DNA of 64,000 bases from Rhizodiscina lignyota (lineage: Eukaryota; Ascomycota; Dothideomycetes; Aulographales; Rhizodiscinaceae), in assembly GCA_010015805.1 (NCBI GenBank), contig ML978124.1, positions 558,001 to 622,000 of the forward strand. The letters run 5' to 3'. Below the pieces are notes generated by a model that had not been told where the DNA came from, did not search any database, and saw only the letters and a list, made by a program, of their open reading frames with translations. Position 1 is the first letter of the stretch; each line of letters starts with the position of its first letter. A program made the translations under genes and the position numbers. Shown in pieces: positions 55,672-64,000 of this stretch.

Positions 55672-56605
55672 CTATCGCCCCGAGACTACGTTCAGAACTC
55701 CGCCGTCAACTGCCAGGATCTCTCCATTCACGTATACATTCTTCGTCAAGAATATCTGCCAATAAGAAATCAGTCAATGCATGTCCAATGGAGATGAGAA
55801 GGAGGCTTACCACCGCCTGCGCCATCTCCTCATCATGTCCAGCCCTCTGCGCAGGTACGTGGCCCTTCTCCTGAACCTTCTCATCCGGCAGCGAACTCTT
55901 CTGGTCTGGGCCGCTCTCTTTCGCCGTCATCTCGCTAGGGAAATAGCCAGGTGCAATACTGTTCACTCTGACTCTGACCTTCTGGAATTCCGCGCTCATA
56001 AGCTTCGTGAGATGAACCGTTCCGCCTTTTGCGGCATTGTACGAGAAGTGGCCTTGGGCATGTCTCATGATCCCGCTCATACTGGAAATGACGATAACGG
56101 ACGCTGAGAGATGGCCATGCGTGTCCGTACCCTTTTGGAGAAGCGGCAAGAACGCAACAGTGGTGAAATAGACAGCAGTAACGTCGGTATTCATCGTCTC
56201 GTTCCACTCCTCGAAGGACTCATTGTCCCACAGCTTCGCTTTCAAGCTCTCAGCCTCTTCGCGGTCCGGCTCTGCCTTCGGTCCTGCTATGCCAGCCGCA
56301 GCCACCAGAAGGTTGATGTATTTCTCCTTCTTCGAGATTTCTTCCACAAGATTCTGGAGGCTCTCTTTGCTTCGAACGTCGCATGGACCGCATGGTATGA
56401 TCTCGCCACCCTCTTCTGGATTATGTGATTTGGCGGCGGCCTCCAAGGCTTCTGCTCTTCGTCCTGTTATGTAGACTTTTGCACCGTTGGCGGCGAGAAC
56501 TTGGGCAGCCATCAAGCCAATGCCCGATCCTCCACCTGTGATGACGCAGACATAGTCTTTGACTGAGAATAAATGCTCCACACGAAGGTCTGATGTCTTC
56601 GCCAT
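55672..56605 (-). CDS. Short-chain dehydrogenase/reductase (RhlG/3-oxoacyl-reductase-like)
   Basis: Minus strand, exons 56605-55811 and 55755-55672, with a 55-bp intron (gtaagc...ttggcag), give about 292 aa. It is a classical SDR: cofactor motif VITGGGSGIG, GAKVYITGRRAEAL (favouring NADP), AAAGIAGP in place of NNAG, and catalytic Ser (ISSMSGIM) with SYNAAKGG (YxxxK). After the splice the conserved end reads NVYVNGEILAVDGGVLN; without it the frame runs into a false tail. Closest in pattern are fungal relatives of the rhamnolipid 3-oxoacyl-ACP reductase RhlG. The substrate is unknown. The start is the ATG at 56605; the codon 6 bp upstream is not an ATG. Confidence 0.92.
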
Positions 56606-57059
56606 TTTCAAGTGGAACTTGAGGTTTGACTATAAGAGAAATTGCAAATTGAAGGTAAACGAAATTTTGGAAGCAGTGTGAAAGGCAGTGGCAATAGGAG
56701 GCAGTATTGGATAGAAGATTTAAGGAGGAGCATTCGAGGGAGAAATTAATTCTGACGCGTCTACGTCACTACCATATCATCCCTGCTGTAGTACATACAT
56801 GTCGATCCGGAGGTCGTACAAGACCCTTGTGGGCGAAAATACATGTGGAAAAGCAATATCAAATGCTCTGGCCTGCCTTCAACTGTAGTATCAATATTGC
56901 TGTACTTGGTCCTGCAATGAAGATTGCTAAGAAGCACGGCATACTCTAGTTGTAGCGAGATTTCAAGGTGTTCGCGTGCCCCACCAAAAATTCTGAACCC
57001 CTCTCATCGATACCATCCTCGATCAATTCCTCCTCTCTGTATAAAGACTCAACTCCAAA
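56606..57059. other. Divergent promoter of the SDR and CIA1 genes
   Basis: These 454 bp lie between two start codons pointing apart. A TATAAAG word lies near 57041, about 20 bp before the CIA1 ATG. Nothing else recognised. Confidence 0.5.
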
Positions 57060-58436
57060 ATGTCATCACTCTCACTACCGTCTCCACAGCAAACCATAAA
57101 ACCACTTGCAACGCTGAATCCTCCCTCGACTGCGCGGACATGGCACACCGCGCCACATCCCTATCTCCCTCTCGCCGCAACCTCCTCCTCTGACAAGACA
57201 GTGCGCATATACTCCCTTCTCGACTTTCGACTCCACTCGAGTGTGAGCGGCGGACACAAGCGCTCCATCCGCACGAGCGCTTGGAAGCCTGGCACGAAAT
57301 CTGCCGGTGAGAGCGTACTTGCAACGGGTAGCTTTGATGCTAGCGCCGGCATATGGAGGCGCTGGGATGGCGGCGTGAAAGGGATGAAAGAGGAGCAAGA
57401 TTTCACAGGCGGTTTTGCTGGGGGAGGTGATGATGGGCTAGAGGGTGATGGGGATGGGGATGATGAGGACGAGGAGTGGCGCTTCGCTGTGGTTTTGGAC
57501 GGTCACGAATCGGAGATTAAGTCTGTGGCTTGGAGTGCGGGTGGGCAGTATCTAGCGACTTGCTCGCGCGACAAGAGCGTGTGGGTGTGGGAAGAGATGG
57601 AGGATGATAATTTTGAGACGGTGGCCGTAATGCAAGAGCATGAGGGAGACGTCAAGTGCGTGGCGTGGCATCCGACAGAGGAGCTGCTTGCGAGCGGAAG
57701 CTACGATGACACGATTCGACTGTACAAAGAAGACTTGGACGACTGGACGTGTGTCGCCATTATGAACGGACACGATGCAACTGTCTGGTGGGTTGAGTTC
57801 GAAAGTGAGAAAGTTGTGGGATTGGAAAACCAGGAAGAAGTAGACGGCACAGATGATATGAAAGAGCAACGGAAGATTTGGTTGGAGAGGAGAGAAAATG
57901 CAGGTGCTCGATTAATTTCGTGCTCTGACGACCTCAGTATACGTATATGGAGAAGAATACCGCGAGAGCGGCCGGACGTACCAACAGGACAAGGCAGAAT
58001 GCCAAGTATACTTCGGAGCAACAGCATCGAAGAGGAATGGGTGGAAGAAGCTAGGCTACCCCAGCGGCACGAGAGGTCTGTGTATACTGTATCTTGGAGT
58101 AGGAAAACAGGAATGGTGGTGAGCACAGGAAGCGACGGCAAGGTTGTCGTATACAAAGAGCGATGGAAACAATCATCATCCTCTGCAGGACCGACCGATG
58201 ACAACGGTGATCGTGCGATGTCAGAGGGCAGAAATGCATCTAACGGTCACAATAATACCACAATCGCAGAGACTGAGTGGATTGTTGTTGCTGAGATGTC
58301 TGATGCGCATGACGTCTTTGAAGTCAACCATGTCTGCTGGGCGCCTAGATGGGATAAAGGCAGGAGAAGCGAAGATGAGGAAATGATCATGACAACAGGA
58401 GACGATGGTGAAGTCAAAGCTTGGATTTTAGAATAG
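57060..58436 (+). CDS. CIA1: Cytosolic iron-sulfur assembly protein Cia1 (WD40)
   Basis: Single exon, 458 aa. It is a WD40 propeller with repeats at about residues 30-410: TSSSDKTVRIYSLLDF, GGHKRSIRTSAWKPG, LATGSFDASAGIWRRWDG, LDGHESEIKSVAWSAGGQ, ATCSRDKSVWVWEEME, EHEGDVKCVAWHPTEELLAS and GSYDDTIRLYKEDLDDW. The sequence order and the SRDKSVWVWE core are typical of Cia1/CIAO1. Cia1 is part of the targeting complex that hands Fe-S clusters to cytosolic and nuclear proteins. Acidic insertions (for example around residue 130) make it longer than yeast Cia1 (about 330 aa), as in other filamentous fungi. It is convergent with the midasin gene, only ~165 bp from that stop codon. Confidence 0.92.
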   Translation: MSSLSLPSPQQTIKPLATLNPPSTARTWHTAPHPYLPLAATSSSDKTVRIYSLLDFRLHSSVSGGHKRSIRTSAWKPGTKSAGESVLATGSFDASAGIWRRWDGGVKGMKEEQDFTGGFAGGGDDGLEGDGDGDDEDEEWRFAVVLDGHESEIKSVAWSAGGQYLATCSRDKSVWVWEEMEDDNFETVAVMQEHEGDVKCVAWHPTEELLASGSYDDTIRLYKEDLDDWTCVAIMNGHDATVWWVEFESEKVVGLENQEEVDGTDDMKEQRKIWLERRENAGARLISCSDDLSIRIWRRIPRERPDVPTGQGRMPSILRSNSIEEEWVEEARLPQRHERSVYTVSWSRKTGMVVSTGSDGKVVVYKERWKQSSSSAGPTDDNGDRAMSEGRNASNGHNNTTIAETEWIVVAEMSDAHDVFEVNHVCWAPRWDKGRRSEDEEMIMTTGDDGEVKAWILE

Positions 58437-58602
58437 AGATGTGAAACTACAACTTTGAATCACATCGGCTCAACCTCCTTTCGACTTTCGCGTATCTTCC
58501 GATCTCCCTTAGCTTACAGAACGATTCTATCTGTACAAGTGATTCCATGATCTGAAACGCAGCAAGAAATATCAACCTCTAATGGTAAAGCAGGGCCCCA
58601 TA

Positions 58603-61600
58603 TCAACCAGCAGTGTCCACAACCTCAGCAAACCACTGTCTCAACGCCGTTGCCAAAACTCCTGGTAACTCCTTGACATCCCTCACGACAATCCACCACT
58701 TGAAGGGAAACGTATCAAGATACTTCCTCCGCACAAGCTTCATCTCCCCATTCTCGTCGGCTCCAAACTCGGCCGTTTGAAGGTCCATGATGCTCTGCTG
58801 ACTCTGCTTCCCACTACCGGAATTGGTATCCTTTGATGCTGCATCGACAATGACGAAGACAATCATTATTCTCTCCTCCTGTGCTTGCCGAACCAGTCTT
58901 TGGATAGTCGCGTGGTCTTCGCAGATGCCGTCGCTGATAACGAGTTCTAGCTGCCAAAGCTCCGCTCCACTGCCGCTTGCCCTCATCCTCGCCTCGCGGA
59001 ACAGTTCCAAGCTCTTCGCAATCAGCTTTCTCACATCAGTTTTTGTTTGCGTAAATCCGAATCTTTGAATCGCATCCGCGCCAGCGTCCGAGCCGAATGG
59101 CTTGCCAAACTCATGCGCAACCTCCACGTCTTCCCCAAAACGCACAACACTGACCTCTCCAGCTTCCAACATCGTCAATGCCCTTGCCACAAGCGCGAGC
59201 GTCTCGAAGGCCAATGTAACGGTCCTACTCTCGGCCATGCTCTTGCTATCATCGAGTGCCAACATGATCTGGTAACTGCGCTTAGAGGGCACAGAGCGCC
59301 GCATCCAGATCTTATCACGCTTGTATTGCGAAGCGATATAGGGGATAATACGCTTGATGTTGAGGCGTTTGCCTGTGCGGAAGTCCCCACGCATTTTGGT
59401 TGCAAGTGTCGGTGCGAGGATGAGGCGGAGATGCTCGGTCAAAGAGAGAGCAAGCATGCGAGTAGATGCTTCGTGTTGTGACCAGAGGTTGCGAGCTTCT
59501 TCAGCACTGCGAGGTAAGGTTCGGGATGAGTCCAGTTGGATTGTCGACAACTGCGTGTCGACATCGTCAACATCCGACTCATCTTCCATATCCCCTGGAA
59601 GATTTCCATCGAGGTCCATTCTGTCTCTAGACTCTCCGATGAATGTTCGAGCATTGGCAGCAGTCGGAATGTTGCTTGTATCTTCCACGCTAGTCTCTCC
59701 TAGTCCATCGTCATCATGTGTATCTTGGTCTTGGTCGAACGTTTCCTGCACTTTCGCGACTTCCAGTTCTGTTTCAGGCTTCTCCGGCTCTGTAACGTCC
59801 ATAGCGAGATCTTCATTAAGAGCATGGGCTTGGTCTTCCGATGCCCCACCTAAAGCTTGAGTATCAGCGGCTGCTTCATCAGAACGCAAGTGTTCAAAAT
59901 CGGCATCGGCCATCTCTGTATCTTCAATCTGATCTTGCTCTCTGGATTCTGGGGCAGCATCACGGATCTGCCTCTGTTGCTTGTACCATCGTTCCAGGAT
60001 GTCACCAAGCTTACGGAAGGCTTGCTGCTCCGTGTTCTCTTCATCATCGTTTCGGCCCATAGCACCCATATCAGAAGCTTCTTGAGTCCCAGCTTCAGAG
60101 GCACCTTGATCCATCTCATTGTTCTCTGTATTAGCCCCATGTTGCTGCTGTGCGGAATTGGCAGCCGTGGCGTCGTCTGTTAGCTCCTCTTGATTTTCGT
60201 TCCCAACTCCTTTCTTGTCGCTCTGAGCTGTCTCCTCAGCAGCTTGAGTGTCCTTGTCGTCATGAAAGAGGGGATCATCGCGCTCAGCATGCTCTAAATC
60301 CTCGGTTTCGTCCTGCATGCCCTCCATCGTCTCCTCCATTTGTGAAGATTCATCCACATCCACATCGTTTGGTGTGGGCTGTTCGATATCATCCTCCACA
60401 CGATCCGCCACATCTTCTTTCATGTTCATGTCGTCGTCGCCATCTGCGATTTCTTCTTCATTATCATCTGATGGTCCCTCCTCGGCATCACTAAAATCCA
60501 ATTTGTCGGAGGATGCAGCGTCGGAGTCGGAGTCCGCATTCCCGCCAATATTCATATCCTCGGGCAGATCAAGTGCCTCCTCTTCTCGCATTTGCGGATC
60601 TGCTTTCTCCATCTGCTCTTTGCCAAGTTCCTCTTTTTCCTCTGCTCCAAGCCCCACGTCGTCCTCTCCATCTTCAGGGGTCTGTTCATGGTCCTCGTCT
60701 TTTTGAGCTGCTGTCTGATCTTCTGTCTTTTCCCCAGCTCCTCGCTCCCCCTCCTTTTCCTTTTCGGCATCCCCGCTGTCATCCCACATCTTCTCATCTA
60801 TCGTTGATGGCCCCAGGTCATCTACATCACCAATTTCTTCTTCCAGATCCTTCTCATCCTCTTTGTCAGATTCTGCGGATCCTTCTTCATCGTTATCATC
60901 CGCAACATCTCCCAATTCACCCTCCATTTCTTCATCTGCCATGTCAACTGCATCTTTTTCATCCTCCAACTCTTCTCGATCCTGTTTTGAATCCGGTTGC
61001 TGCGCCAGCTCAGACAGATCCTCATCGTCCTTGATATCCTTGCTGATATCTTCAGCACCCTCTCCCTCGCCAAGACCAGTGCCAGCTTCAAGCTGGTCCG
61101 AGGTTTCCTCTTTGCCTTTCGATCGATCGGGAGGCGTACAGAAGCCCTTTGTTCCAACAATGACAAATGTCTCCGCTAGCTGACTCGCTAGCCGACATGT
61201 GCTGGTGTGCAAGGAGATATACTGCGATACGAGATCACCGAATGTGGAGAGATATTGCTCAAATATAGGCAAAACCGTGGCCAACATTGCGGAGCACAGG
61301 TGTAAATTCTCCATGTCCGCATCCCCTAGCTGCTCCAGAAGCACGTGGAAATTATCGCTGACTACCTTCGATCGGAATACCTTCAAAGAGCTCTGGAGAA
61401 GACCTTGCTCGGTCACGAGCCATGCTCTCTCATCCGATGCCTGCGCAAGTTTCGCAGCGGATTCTAAATGTTGAAATGACGCCAGAGCACCATCGGCAGC
61501 CCTGAAGAGTATCGTCTTGAAATGTTCCGTCTCCATAGGGAAACTCGGAGCAATGCCGTTCGTTTCAGAGCAAGGAATGCTCTCTAACCAAGGATGCAAA

Positions 61601-64000
61601 TGCTGGAGAATCGGTTGCAACATCTCGTACTGTTCGCCAATAGTCGAAATGGTAGACTGAAATGAGTCGATAACACTCTGCGCTTCCGAGTAGAACTGTT
61701 GGTGGAGGCCGCTTAAAACGCCCGCAGGCAAGGCTGGAAGTCGATCCGCCTCTTTGTGAAGCACATCGAACTTGCTGGCGAACTCTCCTAAGAGTGAAAT
61801 CGCATCGTGGCACTCGAATCGGCCAAGCTCAGCTTGAGAAGAGCATAGTTGGGCGCAAAATTTGCTCAGCCAAACAAGTGAGGAAATCCGATCTTTAATT
61901 GATACCAGGTTAAGGCCTCCGAGTTCTGACATTGGCTTGATCTCATATTGTCCTGGATTCCAGGAAGCTTTTGCTTTGGTTATCAAGAGCCGAACTTCTT
62001 CAAGCTGCGATGTCGCATTTGAGATATAGCAAGACTGTTCAATTGCGTGGTGCAGCATGCTTTCTAGGTAAGCGATACTCCGCGAAACTTCAGCTGGTGT
62101 AAGGTCAGCTGAATGTTCTCGCGCCAAATCTCGCACAGAGTCGATGAAATGTAGGCTCTTGTGCAGATAGTAGTCCGCATCCCTCATTTGCCCTCCATGG
62201 TGATGACTTGAGGACAAGGGAAGCGATGCGAGAACTGTAGCAAGCGAATTTTGACTGCTGAGTACATCTTCTGATAGATTGCTCTTGAAACCCATCTGAC
62301 GAATAGCCTTCAGAGTATCCGCAAAAAGTCTCCGCTTCCTCGTCTTGAGGTGTTTCACAAATTCCTCATTTTCTTCTTTGAGTATGGTAGGTGTTTCTTT
62401 CTGGAGTTTGCTCATTGAGGTTGCAAGATCTTTCAGGAAACTGTCCACCTCAGAGGATACATGCAGCCTCTCACGATCAGACTGGGCTAGTTTCTGCATT
62501 AGATCCAACGTAGGGCCAATATTTTGGAAGCGGGCCGGTCGATTGTCCCAGTTCGGCGCGTTGGATTTGCAAAAGTTTATAGCGGTGATATCAAGATCCA
62601 CAAGATTGACGAAGGGATTGATCGGAATGTCGTTGGCACGCGCAAAATTTTCCTCTTGAGGCCACTGCAGGATGAGAGAACGGACAGGTTGGCAAAGGAG
62701 ATCCCGAAATTTGCGCACAAGTTTGAACAGCCTTCGATGAGATGTCTTCGCACTTTGCCTGAGAGCCTCGATTGTTGTGTCTTTCCAACTTGCGAGACGG
62801 AGGACATCCTTGACATCTTTCTCCAGAGGCTGCCGGCCCTTCGTAATTGCGTCCTTGACAGGCTGTAGAAAGCGAGAGAAGTGCTGAATGAAACGCTGTA
62901 GGCCTGATAGAATACGGTAATGCGCGGAACTGGAGAGTTTTTGAGATCGTAGATGGGACTCAAATTGAATGAGGAGCTGCAGTCTTTCCTCAAACTGGCC
63001 GAAAGTGGAGTTTGCAAAGAATCCTGCGAGAATTTGTAGCAGATCTCTCGCGTGGTTATCAACCGACGACCTTGACTCGACAAGTGATACCGGCACTGCT
63101 ACAAGATTCTCGTATGCAACGAACCACCAGGATTTGGCGTCTTTTCTACTTTTCTCGGCTTCAACATCGAACAATTTGGCCCATGTTCGAAGCTCTAGCT
63201 GCCGCCAGCTCACTATGAGTTTAGTGAGTTCTTCGTAGAGTGGCTGGACCGAGTATTCTCTACTAGCGACTCTCTGCCATTCATGAACCGCTTCGTGAAG
63301 CTTTTCAACTTTCGTCAGATACTTCATCACAGGCTCGGAAATGGAGAAAGACAGAGCCTCCTCGGAAAGTCTTAGCACTTCTCCTGGAGTGGCATGCTCT
63401 GGCCATCGATCGTGGATTTCTCGGAATCGCTGTTCAACTTTCTCGACGAGGGCTACTAAACGTTGCGCTTCTCGAATATTCGGATCTTTGTAGAAGTTCG
63501 GCGTTTCATCATTACCCGCAATGGCGCCGATGGCATTCTTCATCTCTATGAGACCCAATATCAAAGAAGGAAAGGCATCATTGCCGCCAAGGACCGCGCT
63601 TGGGTGAACGTCTTCACCAAGAGCAAGAATAGAGTCGACGGAACGGCGCATAGTGGAATGAAGCATCTGTGCACAATCGTGTTCTGGAAGAACTAAGTCG
63701 CGATGAGCATCGCAGATGGATACAGCTAGGTCGTGGTGGGTTACTGAAATAGGCGATTGCGGGTGTTGGGTTTCATTTTCGTGTGTCGGGAAGAGGACTT
63801 CGAACTCCGCTTCATCTTGCTCGTCTTCTTCAGCTTGACCACCTCGATAGGTGTATAGGCTTGCATTTTCATTTTCCCTCTTTTGCTCGAATTCCAGCCT
63901 GGTCTTCCATAGCTTGTAAATTTGGTCAAGATGATAGCCGGCCTCTTTGAAAGAGGTCTCATCAAAGCGGTTATCATGACGCATAGATCTCCCGAGGGCG
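58603..64000 (-). CDS. MDN1: Midasin (Rea1/MDN1), C-terminal part, cut by the window edge
   Basis: The minus-strand frame is open from the stop at 58603 to the window's right end (about 1799 codons seen). Midasin proteins are near 4900 aa, so the AAA+ ring modules lie beyond the edge. Seen here, N- to C-terminal: a long helical linker (63900-61200), then a ~450-residue Asp/Glu-rich region (about 61150-59750), then the MIDAS domain with metal-binding DxSxS (LALDDSKSMAESRT), VSVVRFGEDVEV and LELVISDGICEDH. Rea1/midasin uses ATP to pull assembly factors (Rsa4, Ytm1) off pre-60S ribosomes in the nucleolus and nucleoplasm; the MIDAS domain grips their UBL domains. The first ATG inside the window is not the true start. 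No intron is apparent in this part. Confidence 0.95.
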   Translation of the reverse strand, partial: ALGRSMRHDNRFDETSFKEAGYHLDQIYKLWKTRLEFEQKRENENASLYTYRGGQAEEDEQDEAEFEVLFPTHENETQHPQSPISVTHHDLAVSICDAHRDLVLPEHDCAQMLHSTMRRSVDSILALGEDVHPSAVLGGNDAFPSLILGLIEMKNAIGAIAGNDETPNFYKDPNIREAQRLVALVEKVEQRFREIHDRWPEHATPGEVLRLSEEALSFSISEPVMKYLTKVEKLHEAVHEWQRVASREYSVQPLYEELTKLIVSWRQLELRTWAKLFDVEAEKSRKDAKSWWFVAYENLVAVPVSLVESRSSVDNHARDLLQILAGFFANSTFGQFEERLQLLIQFESHLRSQKLSSSAHYRILSGLQRFIQHFSRFLQPVKDAITKGRQPLEKDVKDVLRLASWKDTTIEALRQSAKTSHRRLFKLVRKFRDLLCQPVRSLILQWPQEENFARANDIPINPFVNLVDLDITAINFCKSNAPNWDNRPARFQNIGPTLDLMQKLAQSDRERLHVSSEVDSFLKDLATSMSKLQKETPTILKEENEEFVKHLKTRKRRLFADTLKAIRQMGFKSNLSEDVLSSQNSLATVLASLPLSSSHHHGGQMRDADYYLHKSLHFIDSVRDLAREHSADLTPAEVSRSIAYLESMLHHAIEQSCYISNATSQLEEVRLLITKAKASWNPGQYEIKPMSELGGLNLVSIKDRISSLVWLSKFCAQLCSSQAELGRFECHDAISLLGEFASKFDVLHKEADRLPALPAGVLSGLHQQFYSEAQSVIDSFQSTISTIGEQYEMLQPILQHLHPWLESIPCSETNGIAPSFPMETEHFKTILFRAADGALASFQHLESAAKLAQASDERAWLVTEQGLLQSSLKVFRSKVVSDNFHVLLEQLGDADMENLHLCSAMLATVLPIFEQYLSTFGDLVSQYISLHTSTCRLASQLAETFVIVGTKGFCTPPDRSKGKEETSDQLEAGTGLGEGEGAEDISKDIKDDEDLSELAQQPDSKQDREELEDEKDAVDMADEEMEGELGDVADDNDEEGSAESDKEDEKDLEEEIGDVDDLGPSTIDEKMWDDSGDAEKEKEGERGAGEKTEDQTAAQKDEDHEQTPEDGEDDVGLGAEEKEELGKEQMEKADPQMREEEALDLPEDMNIGGNADSDSDAASSDKLDFSDAEEGPSDDNEEEIADGDDDMNMKEDVADRVEDDIEQPTPNDVDVDESSQMEETMEGMQDETEDLEHAERDDPLFHDDKDTQAAEETAQSDKKGVGNENQEELTDDATAANSAQQQHGANTENNEMDQGASEAGTQEASDMGAMGRNDDEENTEQQAFRKLGDILERWYKQQRQIRDAAPESREQDQIEDTEMADADFEHLRSDEAAADTQALGGASEDQAHALNEDLAMDVTEPEKPETELEVAKVQETFDQDQDTHDDDGLGETSVEDTSNIPTAANARTFIGESRDRMDLDGNLPGDMEDESDVDDVDTQLSTIQLDSSRTLPRSAEEARNLWSQHEASTRMLALSLTEHLRLILAPTLATKMRGDFRTGKRLNIKRIIPYIASQYKRDKIWMRRSVPSKRSYQIMLALDDSKSMAESRTVTLAFETLALVARALTMLEAGEVSVVRFGEDVEVAHEFGKPFGSDAGADAIQRFGFTQTKTDVRKLIAKSLELFREARMRASGSGAELWQLELVISDGICEDHATIQRLVRQAQEERIMIVFVIVDAASKDTNSGSGKQSQQSIMDLQTAEFGADENGEMKLVRRKYLDTFPFKWWIVVRDVKELPGVLATALRQWFAEVVDTAG

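Noticed and set aside
60317-61183. Ser/Pro-rich plus-strand frames opposite midasin
   Set aside because: They are the complement of the Asp/Glu-rich region of midasin, whose GAA/GAT codons read as TTC/ATC and Ser codons on the other strand.

Overview
This window is nuclear DNA of a filamentous ascomycete (Pezizomycotina). Dothideomycetes is a plausible class, but that is inference. The supporting signs are short spliceosomal introns (about 46-171 bp) with GT..AG ends and CTAAC-like branch sites, fungal-only families (Rtt106, Pop3, a SepH/Cdc7-type septation kinase, a CTF1-type Zn2Cys6 regulator), and genes packed on both strands without operons. I rebuilt exon structures by eye from splice signals, reading phase and family conservation. 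Eighteen complete protein genes with a recognised family or clear gene structure are described, plus one partial gene at the right edge and two weak hypothetical ORFs. No rRNA, tRNA or CRISPR array was recognised.

Left part (0-9.5 kb): conserved housekeeping genes. These are a PRELI/Ups-type mitochondrial lipid-transfer protein, the histone chaperone Rtt106, a small orphan ORF, the RNase P/MRP subunit Pop3, and the SRP subunit SRP72. A short interstitial telomere-like repeat lies just upstream of the Pop3 gene.

Middle-left (10-23 kb): the accessory part and the most interesting stretch. In order it holds an intronless NtaA/DszA-type FMN monooxygenase, a TRI12-like MFS transporter, a cyclase/metal-dependent hydrolase, an AtuA-like (DUF1446) protein divergent from the cyclase, and a CTF1/FarA-type Zn2Cys6 regulator. 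The regulator's promoter carries a ~100-bp tandem duplication with CCGCGGTTATT boxes. The shared 9-mer CCGCGGTTA also occurs in the cyclase/AtuA divergent promoter. I read this as a candidate catabolic cluster with its own regulator. The substrate is unknown; an acyclic terpenoid or branched acid is only a guess from the AtuA name.

Middle (23-40 kb): a Tcp11/Sok1-like protein, a 3.7-kb gene-poor gap, CTP:phosphocholine cytidylyltransferase, a PP2C phosphatase with a GC-AG intron, an FMN-dependent 2-hydroxy acid dehydrogenase, and a conserved orphan starting MGLP. Two inverted copies of a small terminal-inverted-repeat element (MITE-like) lie upstream of the hydroxy-acid dehydrogenase and of MET6.

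Right part (40-64 kb): cobalamin-independent methionine synthase, a large serine-rich orphan, an aldo/keto reductase, a SepH/Cdc7/Cdc15-type kinase with a C-terminal armadillo-like region, an SDR oxidoreductase, the CIA factor Cia1, and the 3' part of the giant midasin (Rea1/MDN1) gene, which runs off the right edge.
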